NCBI GenBank assembly: GCA_944382925.1
Contig: CALWNX010000071.1
Span: 1-46,140, forward strand
DNA: 46,140 nt
Direction: 5' to 3'
DNA from: an uncultured Clostridia bacterium
GTDB taxonomy: Bacteria; Bacillota; Clostridia; Peptostreptococcales; Anaerovoracaceae
The notes under the pieces are model-generated. The model was not told where the DNA came from and made no database searches. It worked only from the letters and a program-made list of their open reading frames with translations. How positions within the stretch are numbered: the stretch's first letter is position 1; every line of letters begins with the position of its first letter. This document shows positions 17,110-25,623 of the stretch, piece after piece. Made by a program: the position numbers and the translations under genes.

Positions 17110-18479
17110 TTTGCGGCCTCCTCCTTTGCCCGTTCTACGATGCTGTCGCGCAGCCTTCTGGCCTTGCTGACAAAATCGATCTCAAACAGCACGTAAACCT
17201 TTTCGATGCCCTCGCGGTCGACATGCTCCACAATATCAGCCTCGTCCTCGACACAGACTATCTTTTCCGGCGGAATTCCCGCAAGAAGCAGTCTCAGCCT
17301 GTGGTTGAGATACATGTGACCGCCGACAATAATCTTTCTGATGTTGGGGCTGTTCAGAAACTCAAAGTCTGTCTCATAAAGCCATGTCAACGTTTCCGGC
17401 GGATGATTCTTATCCTGCAGCTCGTCCATCAGCAGCACTACATCCTTTGTCGACGGTTCCTTGGCCATATATTCAAACACCGTGGAGGCAGCGCTGACGT
17501 TCTGGCTTTTGGCTCCGTACGTATAGTACTTGATGCCGTTGAACTCCACGCACGTTTCTCTGATCTTCGTCACCTGCTGAGTCCTGAGAAAGTCTGCCAG
17601 CTCCGCAGCCGGCCTGCCCAGCTCTCTCATCAGCGCCACAAAGCCGAGGACATTATACACGTTATAGACGGCATCGGAGATCAAAGGATATTGCTGCCAT
17701 GCGCCCTCCTCGTTTACAGTCATCGTTCTAGCGGCAAGGTCAACCTCCGTAGCCTCATAGCGGGCCGGCGGCGTCTTAAAGCCGCAGTTCGGGCAGTAAA
17801 AATCACCGATATGGCGGTAAAGCCGGTAGTTATATTCGATGCGCGCGCCGCAATAAGGGCACACCTCGATGTCGCGGACTATATTTTCAAAGGGCTGCGG
17901 GCCGAAATCAGCGACCGAATAATATACCCTTTCGTTGTTCTGAGCCAGCTGCGAGCTGATCGGGTCGTTGGCATTGAGGACAGCCTTGGTCTTTTTACCA
18001 AGCATGTTAAAGGTTCGCTCCACAATATCGAAAATGTACTCAGGGTGGCCGTTGCGGCGCAGAGAATCCTTGCAGATATTGGTAACAAGAATATAATCAG
18101 GCTCTATCTGCCCCATGGAAACATCCAGCGTGCGCTCGTCGGCCTCCAGAACAGAAGCGTCGTAGCGGCAGCCGTTGAAGATATTGACACAGCGCATGAG
18201 ATTGAGGGCAAAGCCGGCGTAAAGATTGGCTCCCCAGTCGTTGAAGGAAACCCGCAGGCCTTCTGCCACCAGCTTGTTGTTGATCAGGGCGGAGGTTGTC
18301 GATTTACCGTTCGTGCCGGTGATCGCGATCACCAGCGGCGGCTTTTTGATCCTCCTGAGAAAGTCCGGGCAAAGCTTTATCGCCAGCAGTCCCGGCCGGT
18401 CGTCGCGCTCTCTTCCTCTCAGCTTGTACACCCACATGGCAAGCTTGGCAAGCCAGAGCGTGATCATAAATCTGACCAT
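17106..18479 (-). CDS. murT: MurT-like Mur ligase (copy 2)
   Basis: A 457-residue MurT family member. Residues 55-61 GTNGKST are the ATP loop, Cys207, Cys210, Cys229 and Cys232 (CPYC...CPNCGF) the zinc ribbon, and the C-terminal domain has VVLLMDELQD and WLYETDFEFLN. Compared with copy 1 the acidic stretch of that last motif differs (ETDFE versus DADFE). GGAGGT precedes ATG 18479, 10 bp after cls. Each MurT copy is translationally coupled to its own GatD-like gene, so two distinct complexes are likely. Whether either performs classical lipid II D-Glu amidation cannot be decided without knowing if a canonical murT/gatD pair exists elsewhere in the genome. Confidence 0.85.
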   Translation of the reverse strand: MVRFMITLWLAKLAMWVYKLRGRERDDRPGLLAIKLCPDFLRRIKKPPLVIAITGTNGKSTTSALINNKLVAEGLRVSFNDWGANLYAGFALNLMRCVNIFNGCRYDASVLEADERTLDVSMGQIEPDYILVTNICKDSLRRNGHPEYIFDIVERTFNMLGKKTKAVLNANDPISSQLAQNNERVYYSVADFGPQPFENIVRDIEVCPYCGARIEYNYRLYRHIGDFYCPNCGFKTPPARYEATEVDLAARTMTVNEEGAWQQYPLISDAVYNVYNVLGFVALMRELGRPAAELADFLRTQQVTKIRETCVEFNGIKYYTYGAKSQNVSAASTVFEYMAKEPSTKDVVLLMDELQDKNHPPETLTWLYETDFEFLNSPNIRKIIVGGHMYLNHRLRLLLAGIPPEKIVCVEDEADIVEHVDREGIEKVYVLFEIDFVSKARRLRDSIVERAKEEAAK

Positions 18480-18489
18480 TTGATACCTC

Positions 18490-19953
18490 CTATAATATAT
18501 CAGTCAGCAGCCTGGAAAGGACTTCCTTGAGCCGGATGATGAGGCTGCGTCTGTTGTAAGCCTCAAGCGTCAGCTCGTGGCTCAGCTTCATGTCGTTTTC
18601 AAAGGTTTCCTCCATCTGGCGGGCAAAATCGCTGTCGTAGATAAAAGCATTGGTCTCGAAATTGAGGCGGAAGCTCCTGTTATCAAAGTTCGTCGAACCG
18701 ACGCTGGCCACCTCGCCGTCCACTACCAGCGTCTTGGCGTGCAGAAAGCCGTTGTCGTAAATCCAGGCGCGCGCCCCTGAACGCAAAAGCTCGCCGATAT
18801 AAGCGTATGTAGCCCAGTAGACGAAAGGATGGTCGGGCATGCAGGGAATCATGATGCGCACGTCGGCGCCCGACTGCGCCGCCATCTTCAGCGATTCGAT
18901 GATGCTCTGATCGGGAACGAAATAAGGCGTCTGCACGTAGACGTTCTTTTCGGCGAAGGTGATCATGCGCATAAAGCCGCGCTTAACCTCCTCCTTGGGA
19001 TCCTCAGGACCGCAGGAAACGATCTGTACGCCGCTCGTGCCCGGCGCCGCCGCGCTGTCAGTTTCGGGCTTTACCACCAGCTTTTCCTTCGTGGCAAAGC
19101 GCCAGTCCAACACGAAGCGGGCGTTGAGCGCGTGGACGCTGCTGCCCCTAACCTTGATATGAGTATCGCGCCAGTAGCCGAATTTTTTCTTCTTGCCGAC
19201 GTATTCCTTGGCGATGTTATAGCCGCCCGTATAGGCGATTTCATCGTCGATGACCGTGATTTTGCGGTGATTACGGTAATTGAGCTTCAGGCCGATGAAG
19301 ATCAGCTTCGGTTTGAAATAATAGCCGACCTTGCCGCCGGCGGCCAGATAATCCTTGAGCACGCCCCTGGTCATGTAGCGGCTGCCCAGAGCGTCCATCA
19401 GCAGGCGCACCTCCACTCCCTGACGCGCCTTTTCCGTGAGAACGTCTATGAAAGCTCTGCCGACCTTGTCGCGCTTGATGATAAAGAATTCCACGTTGAC
19501 GCTCTTTTGAGCGCGGCGAATATCCGCAGTCAGCATCTCCATCAGGCGGCTGCCGTCGGTTATCAGTTCGATCTTGTTGTCCTGAGTATAATATGAGCTG
19601 GCGTAGACGTGATTGAGCTTGATCAGATGCGTCCACTTTTCTGTGCTCGCGCAGCTGAACTCGTATTCGCCTCTGTCCATCTGCTCCATCTGTCTGGTGA
19701 TCGCCTGATTGAAAATCTGCTCCTCGTTTTCGGTCATGCGGTTGATCTTCCGGCGCGAAATGTTCTGGTTCATCACCAGATAAAGCACGAAGCCCAGCAC
19801 CGGAATAAAGGTCATGACCATGATCCAGGCCAGGATCGCCGAGGCTGATTTTCTTTCGTTAAAGATCACCGTCAGGATCAGCAGGGTATTGACCACATAC
19901 AGCGTGATCGGCGTCGTAAACAGGTCAACGATAAAATTCCAGATAGTCTCCAT
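18490..19953 (-). CDS. cls: Cardiolipin synthase (phospholipase D type)
   Basis: A 487-residue membrane enzyme that joins two phosphatidylglycerols to cardiolipin plus glycerol. The N-terminus has two transmembrane helices (residues 12-30 and 38-60). Two HKD motifs are present: HRKITVIDDEIAYTGGYN near residue 230 and HAKTLVVDGEVASVGSTN near 405. Length and motif spacing match bacterial ClsA/YwnE. AGAGG lies 4 nt before the ATG. It is first in the operon that continues into murT2/gatD2/ATP-grasp/murT1/gatD1, only 10 bp from murT2, so lipid and wall-precursor chemistry are co-expressed. Confidence 0.93.
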   Translation of the reverse strand: METIWNFIVDLFTTPITLYVVNTLLILTVIFNERKSASAILAWIMVMTFIPVLGFVLYLVMNQNISRRKINRMTENEEQIFNQAITRQMEQMDRGEYEFSCASTEKWTHLIKLNHVYASSYYTQDNKIELITDGSRLMEMLTADIRRAQKSVNVEFFIIKRDKVGRAFIDVLTEKARQGVEVRLLMDALGSRYMTRGVLKDYLAAGGKVGYYFKPKLIFIGLKLNYRNHRKITVIDDEIAYTGGYNIAKEYVGKKKKFGYWRDTHIKVRGSSVHALNARFVLDWRFATKEKLVVKPETDSAAAPGTSGVQIVSCGPEDPKEEVKRGFMRMITFAEKNVYVQTPYFVPDQSIIESLKMAAQSGADVRIMIPCMPDHPFVYWATYAYIGELLRSGARAWIYDNGFLHAKTLVVDGEVASVGSTNFDNRSFRLNFETNAFIYDSDFARQMEETFENDMKLSHELTLEAYNRRSLIIRLKEVLSRLLTDIL

Positions 19954-19997
19954 ACTGCCTCTTTTTTCTGTCTTTACTCTGATTTTAATCAGAAAAT

Positions 19998-20006
19998 ATT
20001 ATATCA
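19998..20006 (-). promoter_or_regulatory. Extended -10 promoter for the cls-murT/gatD operon
   Basis: TGATATAAT on the minus strand, about 45 nt before the cls ATG, is an extended -10 (TG-N-TATAAT). No good -35 is seen, as expected for this promoter type. It overlaps the end of the MFS gene. Confidence 0.45.
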
Positions 20007-21233
20007 TGTTTTTCGCCTCAGCGCCACAAAAATTCCCAGAAAGCAGAGGGCGGCAAAGATATAAAAGCAGAGCCTTAGCGTCTGCATCAGCTGCTGCGGC
20101 TCCGCCTCATCAAGCTGCAGTGCGCCCAGCTTAAGCGCCGCTGCCGCCGTCACGACCGCCATGCACAGCGAATGTCCCAGCGAACGCATCGCCGCCAGCA
20201 CCGAGGTGGCCAGGCCATGGATGCTCTTATCCACAGCTGCCAGCGCCGCGTTGGTATTCGGCGTCGAAAAAAGCGCTGCGCCAAGTCCGCAGCCGGCCAG
20301 CAGCACGATGACCAGGAGCAGCTTGCTCTCCTGGCCGAGAAAAGAAAAAGCCGCCGTCACCACCGCACAGACGGCCATACCCAGGGCCGAAAGCTTCTGC
20401 GGCATGAGCCTGTCCGACAGCTTGCCGCACCAGGGCGAAAAAAGGGCCAGCACCAGGGGCGAGGCGATCAGCACCAGCCCTGCTTTCTGCGCCGGCAGGC
20501 CGCAGACGATCTGCAGATAAAGCGACAGCAGATAGCCGGCGGCATATACCGCCCCGTAATTGATCAGCGCCGCCAGAGCAGCGCAGGTAAACGAGGCGTT
20601 ATGGCAAAGCTGCCCAAGCGGCCGCGCCTGTTTTTCCTTATTTCCCTGGGCGAGATTCTTTTCTGCGGGCGGCAGCTTTTTCAGCGCAGCAAAAAAAGCG
20701 GCGCCGGAAACAACCGCAGCCGCGATAAATATCGCCCGCCAGCCAAGATAATGCGAACAGAGGCCGCCCAGCAACGGGCCGGCCGCCAGTCCCAGATAAT
20801 TGGCGCACACCGTATAGCCGAGCACCCTGCCGCGCTTTTCCGCCGCAAAAACAGTGGTGAGAATGGCGATGTTAGTTGCGAATATCATCGCCGCCCCCAC
20901 TCCCTGCACGGCTCTGAGAGCAAGCAACAGCCACATGCTGCCGACAAAGGCAGCTCCAAGCGCAGAGACGGTAAAGACGCCGATCCCTGCCCTGAGGATC
21001 AAGGTCCTTGACAGGCGGTCGGCGAGCAGTCCAAAGGGTATGGCAAGCAGCGCGCATGTCAGCATGTAGACAGTGGCGATCCAGCTCACGAAGGAGGCGC
21101 TGACCGCAAATTCCCGGCCGATTGCCGGCACCGAAAGGTTGAGCGCGCTGCCCAGAAAGGTCGTGATAAACGATGTCAGAAGCGAAACCAGCAGGCAGGC
21201 CCGCTGGCCGAAAGCACTTTTTTTCTTTTCCAT
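20004..21233 (-). CDS. MFS drug-efflux-type transporter (DHA family)
   Basis: A 409-residue protein with about 12 hydrophobic helices. The loop between helices 2 and 3 reads GLLADRLSRTLILRAG, the MFS motif A, and helix 5 carries GPLLGGL, the antiporter motif C; both point to a proton-coupled exporter of the EmrB/QacA-like family. The ATG at 21233 is preceded by TATAAT and six bases, with no Shine-Dalgarno, so the mRNA is probably leaderless. The frame extends to 21461 but that part overlaps the end of spoIVA. Substrate unknown. Confidence 0.87.
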   Translation of the reverse strand: MEKKKSAFGQRACLLVSLLTSFITTFLGSALNLSVPAIGREFAVSASFVSWIATVYMLTCALLAIPFGLLADRLSRTLILRAGIGVFTVSALGAAFVGSMWLLLALRAVQGVGAAMIFATNIAILTTVFAAEKRGRVLGYTVCANYLGLAAGPLLGGLCSHYLGWRAIFIAAAVVSGAAFFAALKKLPPAEKNLAQGNKEKQARPLGQLCHNASFTCAALAALINYGAVYAAGYLLSLYLQIVCGLPAQKAGLVLIASPLVLALFSPWCGKLSDRLMPQKLSALGMAVCAVVTAAFSFLGQESKLLLVIVLLAGCGLGAALFSTPNTNAALAAVDKSIHGLATSVLAAMRSLGHSLCMAVVTAAAALKLGALQLDEAEPQQLMQTLRLCFYIFAALCFLGIFVALRRKT

Positions 21234-21239
21234 ACTGCT

Positions 21240-21245
21240 ATTATA
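21240..21245 (-). promoter_or_regulatory. -10 box of the MFS gene, leaderless arrangement
   Basis: A perfect TATAAT on the minus strand ends six bases (AGCAGT) before the ATG. The -35 region is weak (TTGCTT at a short 14-nt spacing), so an activator or a different sigma factor may be needed. Confidence 0.45.
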
Positions 21246-21276
21246 AGCAGTTTGGCAAAAAGCAATCCCGTTTTTA

Positions 21277-22755
21277 TCAGATAATGATGCAGATAAAATA
21301 ATCCTTGCCTTCGTCGCTGATCTTCTGCAGCGATCTTTGCACCTTGCCTCTGAGAGCTTCCGGCACGTCGCTGAGCTTGCTTTCCATCTGCTCGGTAACC
21401 ATCTCCCGCAGCGATTTGCCAAAAAGATTGGTCTCCCAGATGTCCTCTCCTCCGGCTTCAAACTGTTCTCTAAGCGAACGCGCCAGGTCCTCGGACTGGC
21501 TTTCGCTGCCCACCAGCGGCGAGACCTCCGTGGAAATATCAGTCCTGATGATGTGCAGGCACGGGGCGGTGGCTTTCATGCGCACGCCGTATTTGTTACC
21601 CTGCTTAAACACCTCCGGCTTTTGCAGCACCATCTCCGAAAGCTTCGGCGCCACGATGCCGTAATCGGCCCTCCAGGCCTGCTCAAGAGCGTCCTTGATG
21701 TTGTCGTAGGAAGCTTTGGCGCTGGCGTATTCCTTCAGCAGTCCGAAAAGCTGTCTGTCGTTTTCGACCGGCGCATCCATCAGCTCTGCGATCACTTTGT
21801 AATAAAGCGCCGGGTCCAGGCGCGGCTCGAGCACGATCAGGCCGCTGGCCATATCAGCCCTGACGACCCTGACCTCTCTGATTACCCGCCCGTCGGCGAT
21901 CATGGCGCAGCTTGCCAGCACCTGACCGATCGTCTCAAAGCCGGCCATCCATTCTTTGACGCGAGCGATGATCGTCGCCTTGATCCAGTGCTCCGGCGGG
22001 ATCGCGTCCATGTAGCCGGGCAGCCTGAACTGGATTTCGCAGGCCGGAAACTGATTGATGAGCAGCGCAAAGAGCTCTTCAAAGTCTTCTTCTGACATGC
22101 GCTGGCAGCTGGCCAGCATCACCGGCACCTCGTAGCGCTCGCTCAGCTGATCGGCCAGCTCACGGCTTTTTTCGCTCTGCGGCGTGGCGGAATTGAGGAT
22201 CACCACAAAAGGCTTGTGCAGCGCTTTCAGCTGCTCGATGGTCTTTTCCTCGGCCTCGGCAAAGCTGCTGCGCGGAAGCTCGCCGAAGCTGCCGTCCGCA
22301 GTCACCACCACCGACACCACCGAATGGTCGCGCACCACCTTTTCCGTGCCTATCTCCGCCGCCCTGCTGAAAGGAATCTTTTCCTCCGACCACGGCGTAG
22401 CCACCAGCCGCTCGCGCCCTTCTTCCTTGTCGCCCAAAACGCCCGGTACCATGTAGCCTACGCAGTCCACCAGCCGCACGTTGAAGCATGCCCCGCCGGC
22501 AGTCGTGATTTTCACAGCCTCAGGCGGAATAAACTTGGGCTCCGTCGTGGTGATCGTCTTGCCCTCTCCGCTCTGCGGCAGCTCATCCATGATTCTGGTC
22601 TTTTCATAGGGGCTTACCATATTGGGAAAAACCAGAATGTCCATGAATCTCTTGATAAACGTGGATTTGCCAGTCCTCACCGGGCCCACGACGCCTATGT
22701 ATATATCTCCGCCCGCTCTGGTTGCAATGTCGCGATAAATATCATGATCTGTCAT
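21277..22755 (-). CDS. spoIVA: Spore coat assembly ATPase SpoIVA
   Basis: A 492-residue sporulation protein, full family length. It polymerises on the forespore outer membrane in the mother cell, hydrolysing ATP, and is the base of the spore coat. Residues 25-32 hold the Walker A GPVRTGKST; RLVDCVGYMVPGVLG is the following switch-like region, and the C-terminus ends in the hydrophobic FICIII that targets the membrane surface. GGAGGGG lies 5 nt before ATG 22755; the frame stays open another 98 codons upstream but that part is repeat-rich and has no start signal. Presence of this gene is the best evidence that the organism forms endospores. A sigma-E promoter is expected upstream, but I cannot place one with confidence. 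Confidence 0.97.
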   Translation of the reverse strand: MTDHDIYRDIATRAGGDIYIGVVGPVRTGKSTFIKRFMDILVFPNMVSPYEKTRIMDELPQSGEGKTITTTEPKFIPPEAVKITTAGGACFNVRLVDCVGYMVPGVLGDKEEGRERLVATPWSEEKIPFSRAAEIGTEKVVRDHSVVSVVVTADGSFGELPRSSFAEAEEKTIEQLKALHKPFVVILNSATPQSEKSRELADQLSERYEVPVMLASCQRMSEEDFEELFALLINQFPACEIQFRLPGYMDAIPPEHWIKATIIARVKEWMAGFETIGQVLASCAMIADGRVIREVRVVRADMASGLIVLEPRLDPALYYKVIAELMDAPVENDRQLFGLLKEYASAKASYDNIKDALEQAWRADYGIVAPKLSEMVLQKPEVFKQGNKYGVRMKATAPCLHIIRTDISTEVSPLVGSESQSEDLARSLREQFEAGGEDIWETNLFGKSLREMVTEQMESKLSDVPEALRGKVQRSLQKISDEGKDYFICIII

Positions 22756-22914
22756 TTGATCCCCTCCGCTTATTCTTACTGCTTTTACTGCTATAAAAAT
22801 ATATTGCCGCCGGCGGGGATTATGCAGGGTTTGCGCAAATTTCCGCTTTGCGCGCGGGTTTTCTTTTGAGGCAGGCGCGGCCGGAGCAGCCGGCAGGCGC
22901 GGCCAACACGCCAT

Positions 22915-23195
22915 ATTCTCGCTTTTCGCCAAACTCCCCTGCTGCCAAGAGAATTTCAGGAGGCAAAATTCTCTCATATTTGCATATGCCGCGGCGGCAA
23001 AGAGAATGAGCAAAATTCGGCGGGCAAAAAGTCTCTCATTACCCGGCAAAGCTGCCGCAGAAAGAGACTCTCAGGGGCTTTAAATCGTTGTGATCTACGC
23101 AGATTCTCTTTTCATCCGGCTCCCAGCGCGATTGGCGAGATTTTTCCGGTCAGAAATTCTCTTGGCGGCAACTCGATTTGCAAAAAGGCGAGAAT
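22915..23195. repeat. Array of 40-bp inverted-end elements, family I (5 copies)
   Basis: Units start at 22915, 22968, 23030, 23103 and 23156. In every unit the right arm begins exactly 34 bases after the left. Steps between units are 53, 62, 73 and 53 bp. Arms are ATTCTC/GAGAAT, except unit 3 with AGTCTC/GAGACT (a compensated pair) and unit 4 with ATTCTC/GAGATT. Orientation changes: unit 1 is GC...CCAA inside the arms, units 4 and 5 are TT...GGC. The array occupies the 499-bp gap between miaB and spoIVA, together with a 13-bp direct repeat GGCAGGCGCGGCC (22870, 22892). No gene is seen in the gap. Confidence 0.78.
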
Positions 23196-23254
23196 TTCAA
23201 AGAAAGAGGAGGGTCATACCCCTCCCCGCGCTATGGCAACAACTATGACGACAG

Positions 23255-24598
23255 CTATTCCACCATTTCCCCTTTGAGGCTGAAGGTGTTTGCGTCGGTG
23301 ATCTTCACCCTGACGATGCGCCCCACCGGCGAGCACGCCGCAAGATCTGCAGGCGCAGTAAAATTGACCAGCTTGAAGCTGTCCGTCCTGCCCTCGTAGG
23401 CGCAGTCGCTGCTGCGGCTTTTCCCGTCTGTGAGCACCGCGACCGTGCGGCCCACATAGGCCGCATTCTTTGCAGCCGCAGACTTGTTGATCACATCCAC
23501 GAGACGGTTAAAGCGCTCGTGCTTGACTTCCTCCGGCACTTGATCTGTGCGGGCGGCAGCCGGCGTGCCGGGCCGGATGGAATATAAAAACGTAAAGGCC
23601 GAATCGTAGCCCACGCGCTCTGCCAGCGCCAGCGTAGCGGCAAAATCCTCTTCTGTCTCTCCCGGAAAGCCGACGATGATGTCAGTCGAAAGAGATATGT
23701 CCGGACAGGCCGCGCGCAGCTTGTCCACCAGTCTCAGATAGGAGCTCTGAGTATAGCGGCGGTTCATGTCCCTAAGAACCTTGTCGGAACCGGCCTGCAC
23801 CGGCAGGTGAAAGTGTTTGCAGAGCTTGTCGCAGCGGGAAAAGGCTTCGATCAGCTTATCTGACAAATCCTTGGGGTGGCTGGTCATAAAGCGGATGCGC
23901 AGGAGTCCCTCGATCTCCGCCAGCATGTAGATCAGGTCGGTAAAATCCGTTTCCGCCCCAGGCGCGCGGTAAGAGTTGACGTTCTGCCCCAGCAGCGTGA
24001 TCTCCCTAACGCCGTCCCTGACCAGAGCGCGCACCTCGCGCACGATGTCCTCAGGACTGCGGCTGCGTTCCCGTCCTCTGGTATAAGGTACGATACAGTA
24101 GCTGCAGAAATTATTGCAGCCATACATTATGTTGACGAAGCTCTTATGAGCGTAAAGCCGCTGAGCCGGCAGATCCTCAACGATTCCCGCCGCTTCGGGC
24201 CAGACCTCGAGCTGCTTTTTCTTTTCCTGATAAAGCTTGTCCAAAAGCTCCGGCAGGCGGTAGAGGTTGTGCGTGCCGTAGACCACATCGACCCACGGGT
24301 ACTTGGCCTTGAGCTTGTCGACGATGTGCTGCTGCTGCATCATGCAGCCGCAGACGCAGACCGTAAAGGCGTCTCCCTCGCGCATCTTGCGCCGCTTGAG
24401 CTGTCCCAGCGTACCGAAAAACCGCTTGTCAGCGTTTTCACGGATGCTGCAGGTATTGAAAATCACGATGTCTGCATCTTCCCTGCTCGCCGCCTGGGCG
24501 TAGCCTTTTTTCAGCAGCAGTCCGGCCATGATCTCCGAATCGTGCTCGTTCATCTGGCAGCCGAAGGTCGTGATATGAAATGTCTTCTTTTCCGTCAC
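23255..24598 (-). CDS. miaB: tRNA methylthiotransferase MiaB
   Basis: A 447-residue radical SAM enzyme that adds the 2-methylthio group to N6-isopentenyl-A37 of tRNAs reading UNN codons. The N-terminal domain has TFGCQMNEHDSE with the first auxiliary-cluster Cys, then FNTCSIRENA and CVCGCMMQQ with the other two. The radical SAM motif is CNNFCSYCIVPYTRGRERSR. A C-terminal TRAM domain follows. The start is GTG at 24598 with GGAGA about 9 nt upstream. It follows gpsA by 6 bp, an insertion into the common clostridial order gpsA-spoIVA. Confidence 0.96.
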   Translation of the reverse strand: MTEKKTFHITTFGCQMNEHDSEIMAGLLLKKGYAQAASREDADIVIFNTCSIRENADKRFFGTLGQLKRRKMREGDAFTVCVCGCMMQQQHIVDKLKAKYPWVDVVYGTHNLYRLPELLDKLYQEKKKQLEVWPEAAGIVEDLPAQRLYAHKSFVNIMYGCNNFCSYCIVPYTRGRERSRSPEDIVREVRALVRDGVREITLLGQNVNSYRAPGAETDFTDLIYMLAEIEGLLRIRFMTSHPKDLSDKLIEAFSRCDKLCKHFHLPVQAGSDKVLRDMNRRYTQSSYLRLVDKLRAACPDISLSTDIIVGFPGETEEDFAATLALAERVGYDSAFTFLYSIRPGTPAAARTDQVPEEVKHERFNRLVDVINKSAAAKNAAYVGRTVAVLTDGKSRSSDCAYEGRTDSFKLVNFTAPADLAACSPVGRIVRVKITDANTFSLKGEMVE

Positions 24599-24604
24599 CT
24601 TACA

Positions 24605-25603
24605 TTATCTCCATTCGTTCTTAGTCTTGCGGCCCATGAGAAAATCGACCGCGCTCAGGGCGTCAATCTGGCCGTTGACGAGCCTGTAGATGCACTCGGT
24701 CAGAGGCATTTCCACGCCCAGACGGCAGGCCAGCTGATAAGCAGCCTCCGCGGTGGAAATTCCTTCGACGACCATGCCGATCTGGCTGATCGCTTGCGCA
24801 GGCTCCACGCCCTGACCGATAAGGATGCCGCAGCGCCTGTTGCGCGAGTGCATGCTGGTGCAGGTGACGATCAGATCGCCGATGCCTGAAAGGCCCGAGA
24901 AGGTATGCGCATCAGCGCCCATGGCCTCGCCCAGACGACGCATCTCCGCAATGCCGCGGGTCATGATCGCCGCCTTGGCATTGTCGCCGAAGCCGATGCC
25001 GTCCGAAATGCCCGCGCCAAGAGCGATGATGTTCTTGAGCGCGCCGCCCAGCTCCACACCGGTCACGTCGTCGTTGGTGTAGACCCGAAAGCGATCGGTA
25101 TTGAAAATTTCCTGCACGCTCAGCGCCAGCTCCTCGCTGGCAGCGGCCACAGTTACCGTCGTCGGCAGCTGCCGCGCCACCTCTTCGGCATGCGAAGGCC
25201 CGGAAAGCACCGCATAAGCGTGCTCCGGCGCCACCTCGCGGGCGACCTGCGAAAGCGTCAGCAGGCTCCCCTTTTCGATGCCCTTGGCGACATTGACCAG
25301 CGGCGCCTTGGGCAAAATCAGCGGCCGGGCAGCCTGCAGCACCACGCGAAAGCTCTGCGCCGGAACGGCGAAAACCACCAGCTGCGCTCCTGCCAGCGCA
25401 CATGACATATCATCTGTCAGGGCCAGCTTTTCCGGCAGCTTTATGCCCGGCAGATAATGAGGATTTTCCTTCGTATCCTTCATCAGCGCGATCTGGCTGC
25501 TCTTGCGGCCCCAGAGAGTCACCGCATGTCCCTTGTCTGTCAGCAGCGCGGCCAGCGCCGTTCCGAAGCTGCCGGCGCCGATGACAGTTATCTTTTTTTC
25601 CAT
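24605..25603 (-). CDS. gpsA: Glycerol-3-phosphate dehydrogenase [NAD(P)+]
   Basis: A 332-residue soluble enzyme reducing dihydroxyacetone phosphate to sn-glycerol 3-phosphate, the phospholipid backbone. The N-terminal nucleotide site reads VIGAGSFGTALAALL; further markers are VNVAKGIEKGSL, LSGPSHAEEVA and the catalytic Lys region GVELGGALKNIIALGAGISDG. ATG 25603 is chosen (GAGGG 7 nt upstream); a GTG lies directly before it. Twenty base pairs separate it from plsY, with which it supplies and acylates the same backbone. Confidence 0.96.
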   Translation of the reverse strand: MEKKITVIGAGSFGTALAALLTDKGHAVTLWGRKSSQIALMKDTKENPHYLPGIKLPEKLALTDDMSCALAGAQLVVFAVPAQSFRVVLQAARPLILPKAPLVNVAKGIEKGSLLTLSQVAREVAPEHAYAVLSGPSHAEEVARQLPTTVTVAAASEELALSVQEIFNTDRFRVYTNDDVTGVELGGALKNIIALGAGISDGIGFGDNAKAAIMTRGIAEMRRLGEAMGADAHTFSGLSGIGDLIVTCTSMHSRNRRCGILIGQGVEPAQAISQIGMVVEGISTAEAAYQLACRLGVEMPLTECIYRLVNGQIDALSAVDFLMGRKTKNEWR

Positions 25604-25623
25604 CACGATCCCTCAGCCTCCGC

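Noticed and set aside
22756-23049. 98 extra N-terminal codons for spoIVA
   Set aside because: They run through the repeat-rich gap; the ATG at 22755 has an ideal Shine-Dalgarno and gives the standard 492-residue protein.
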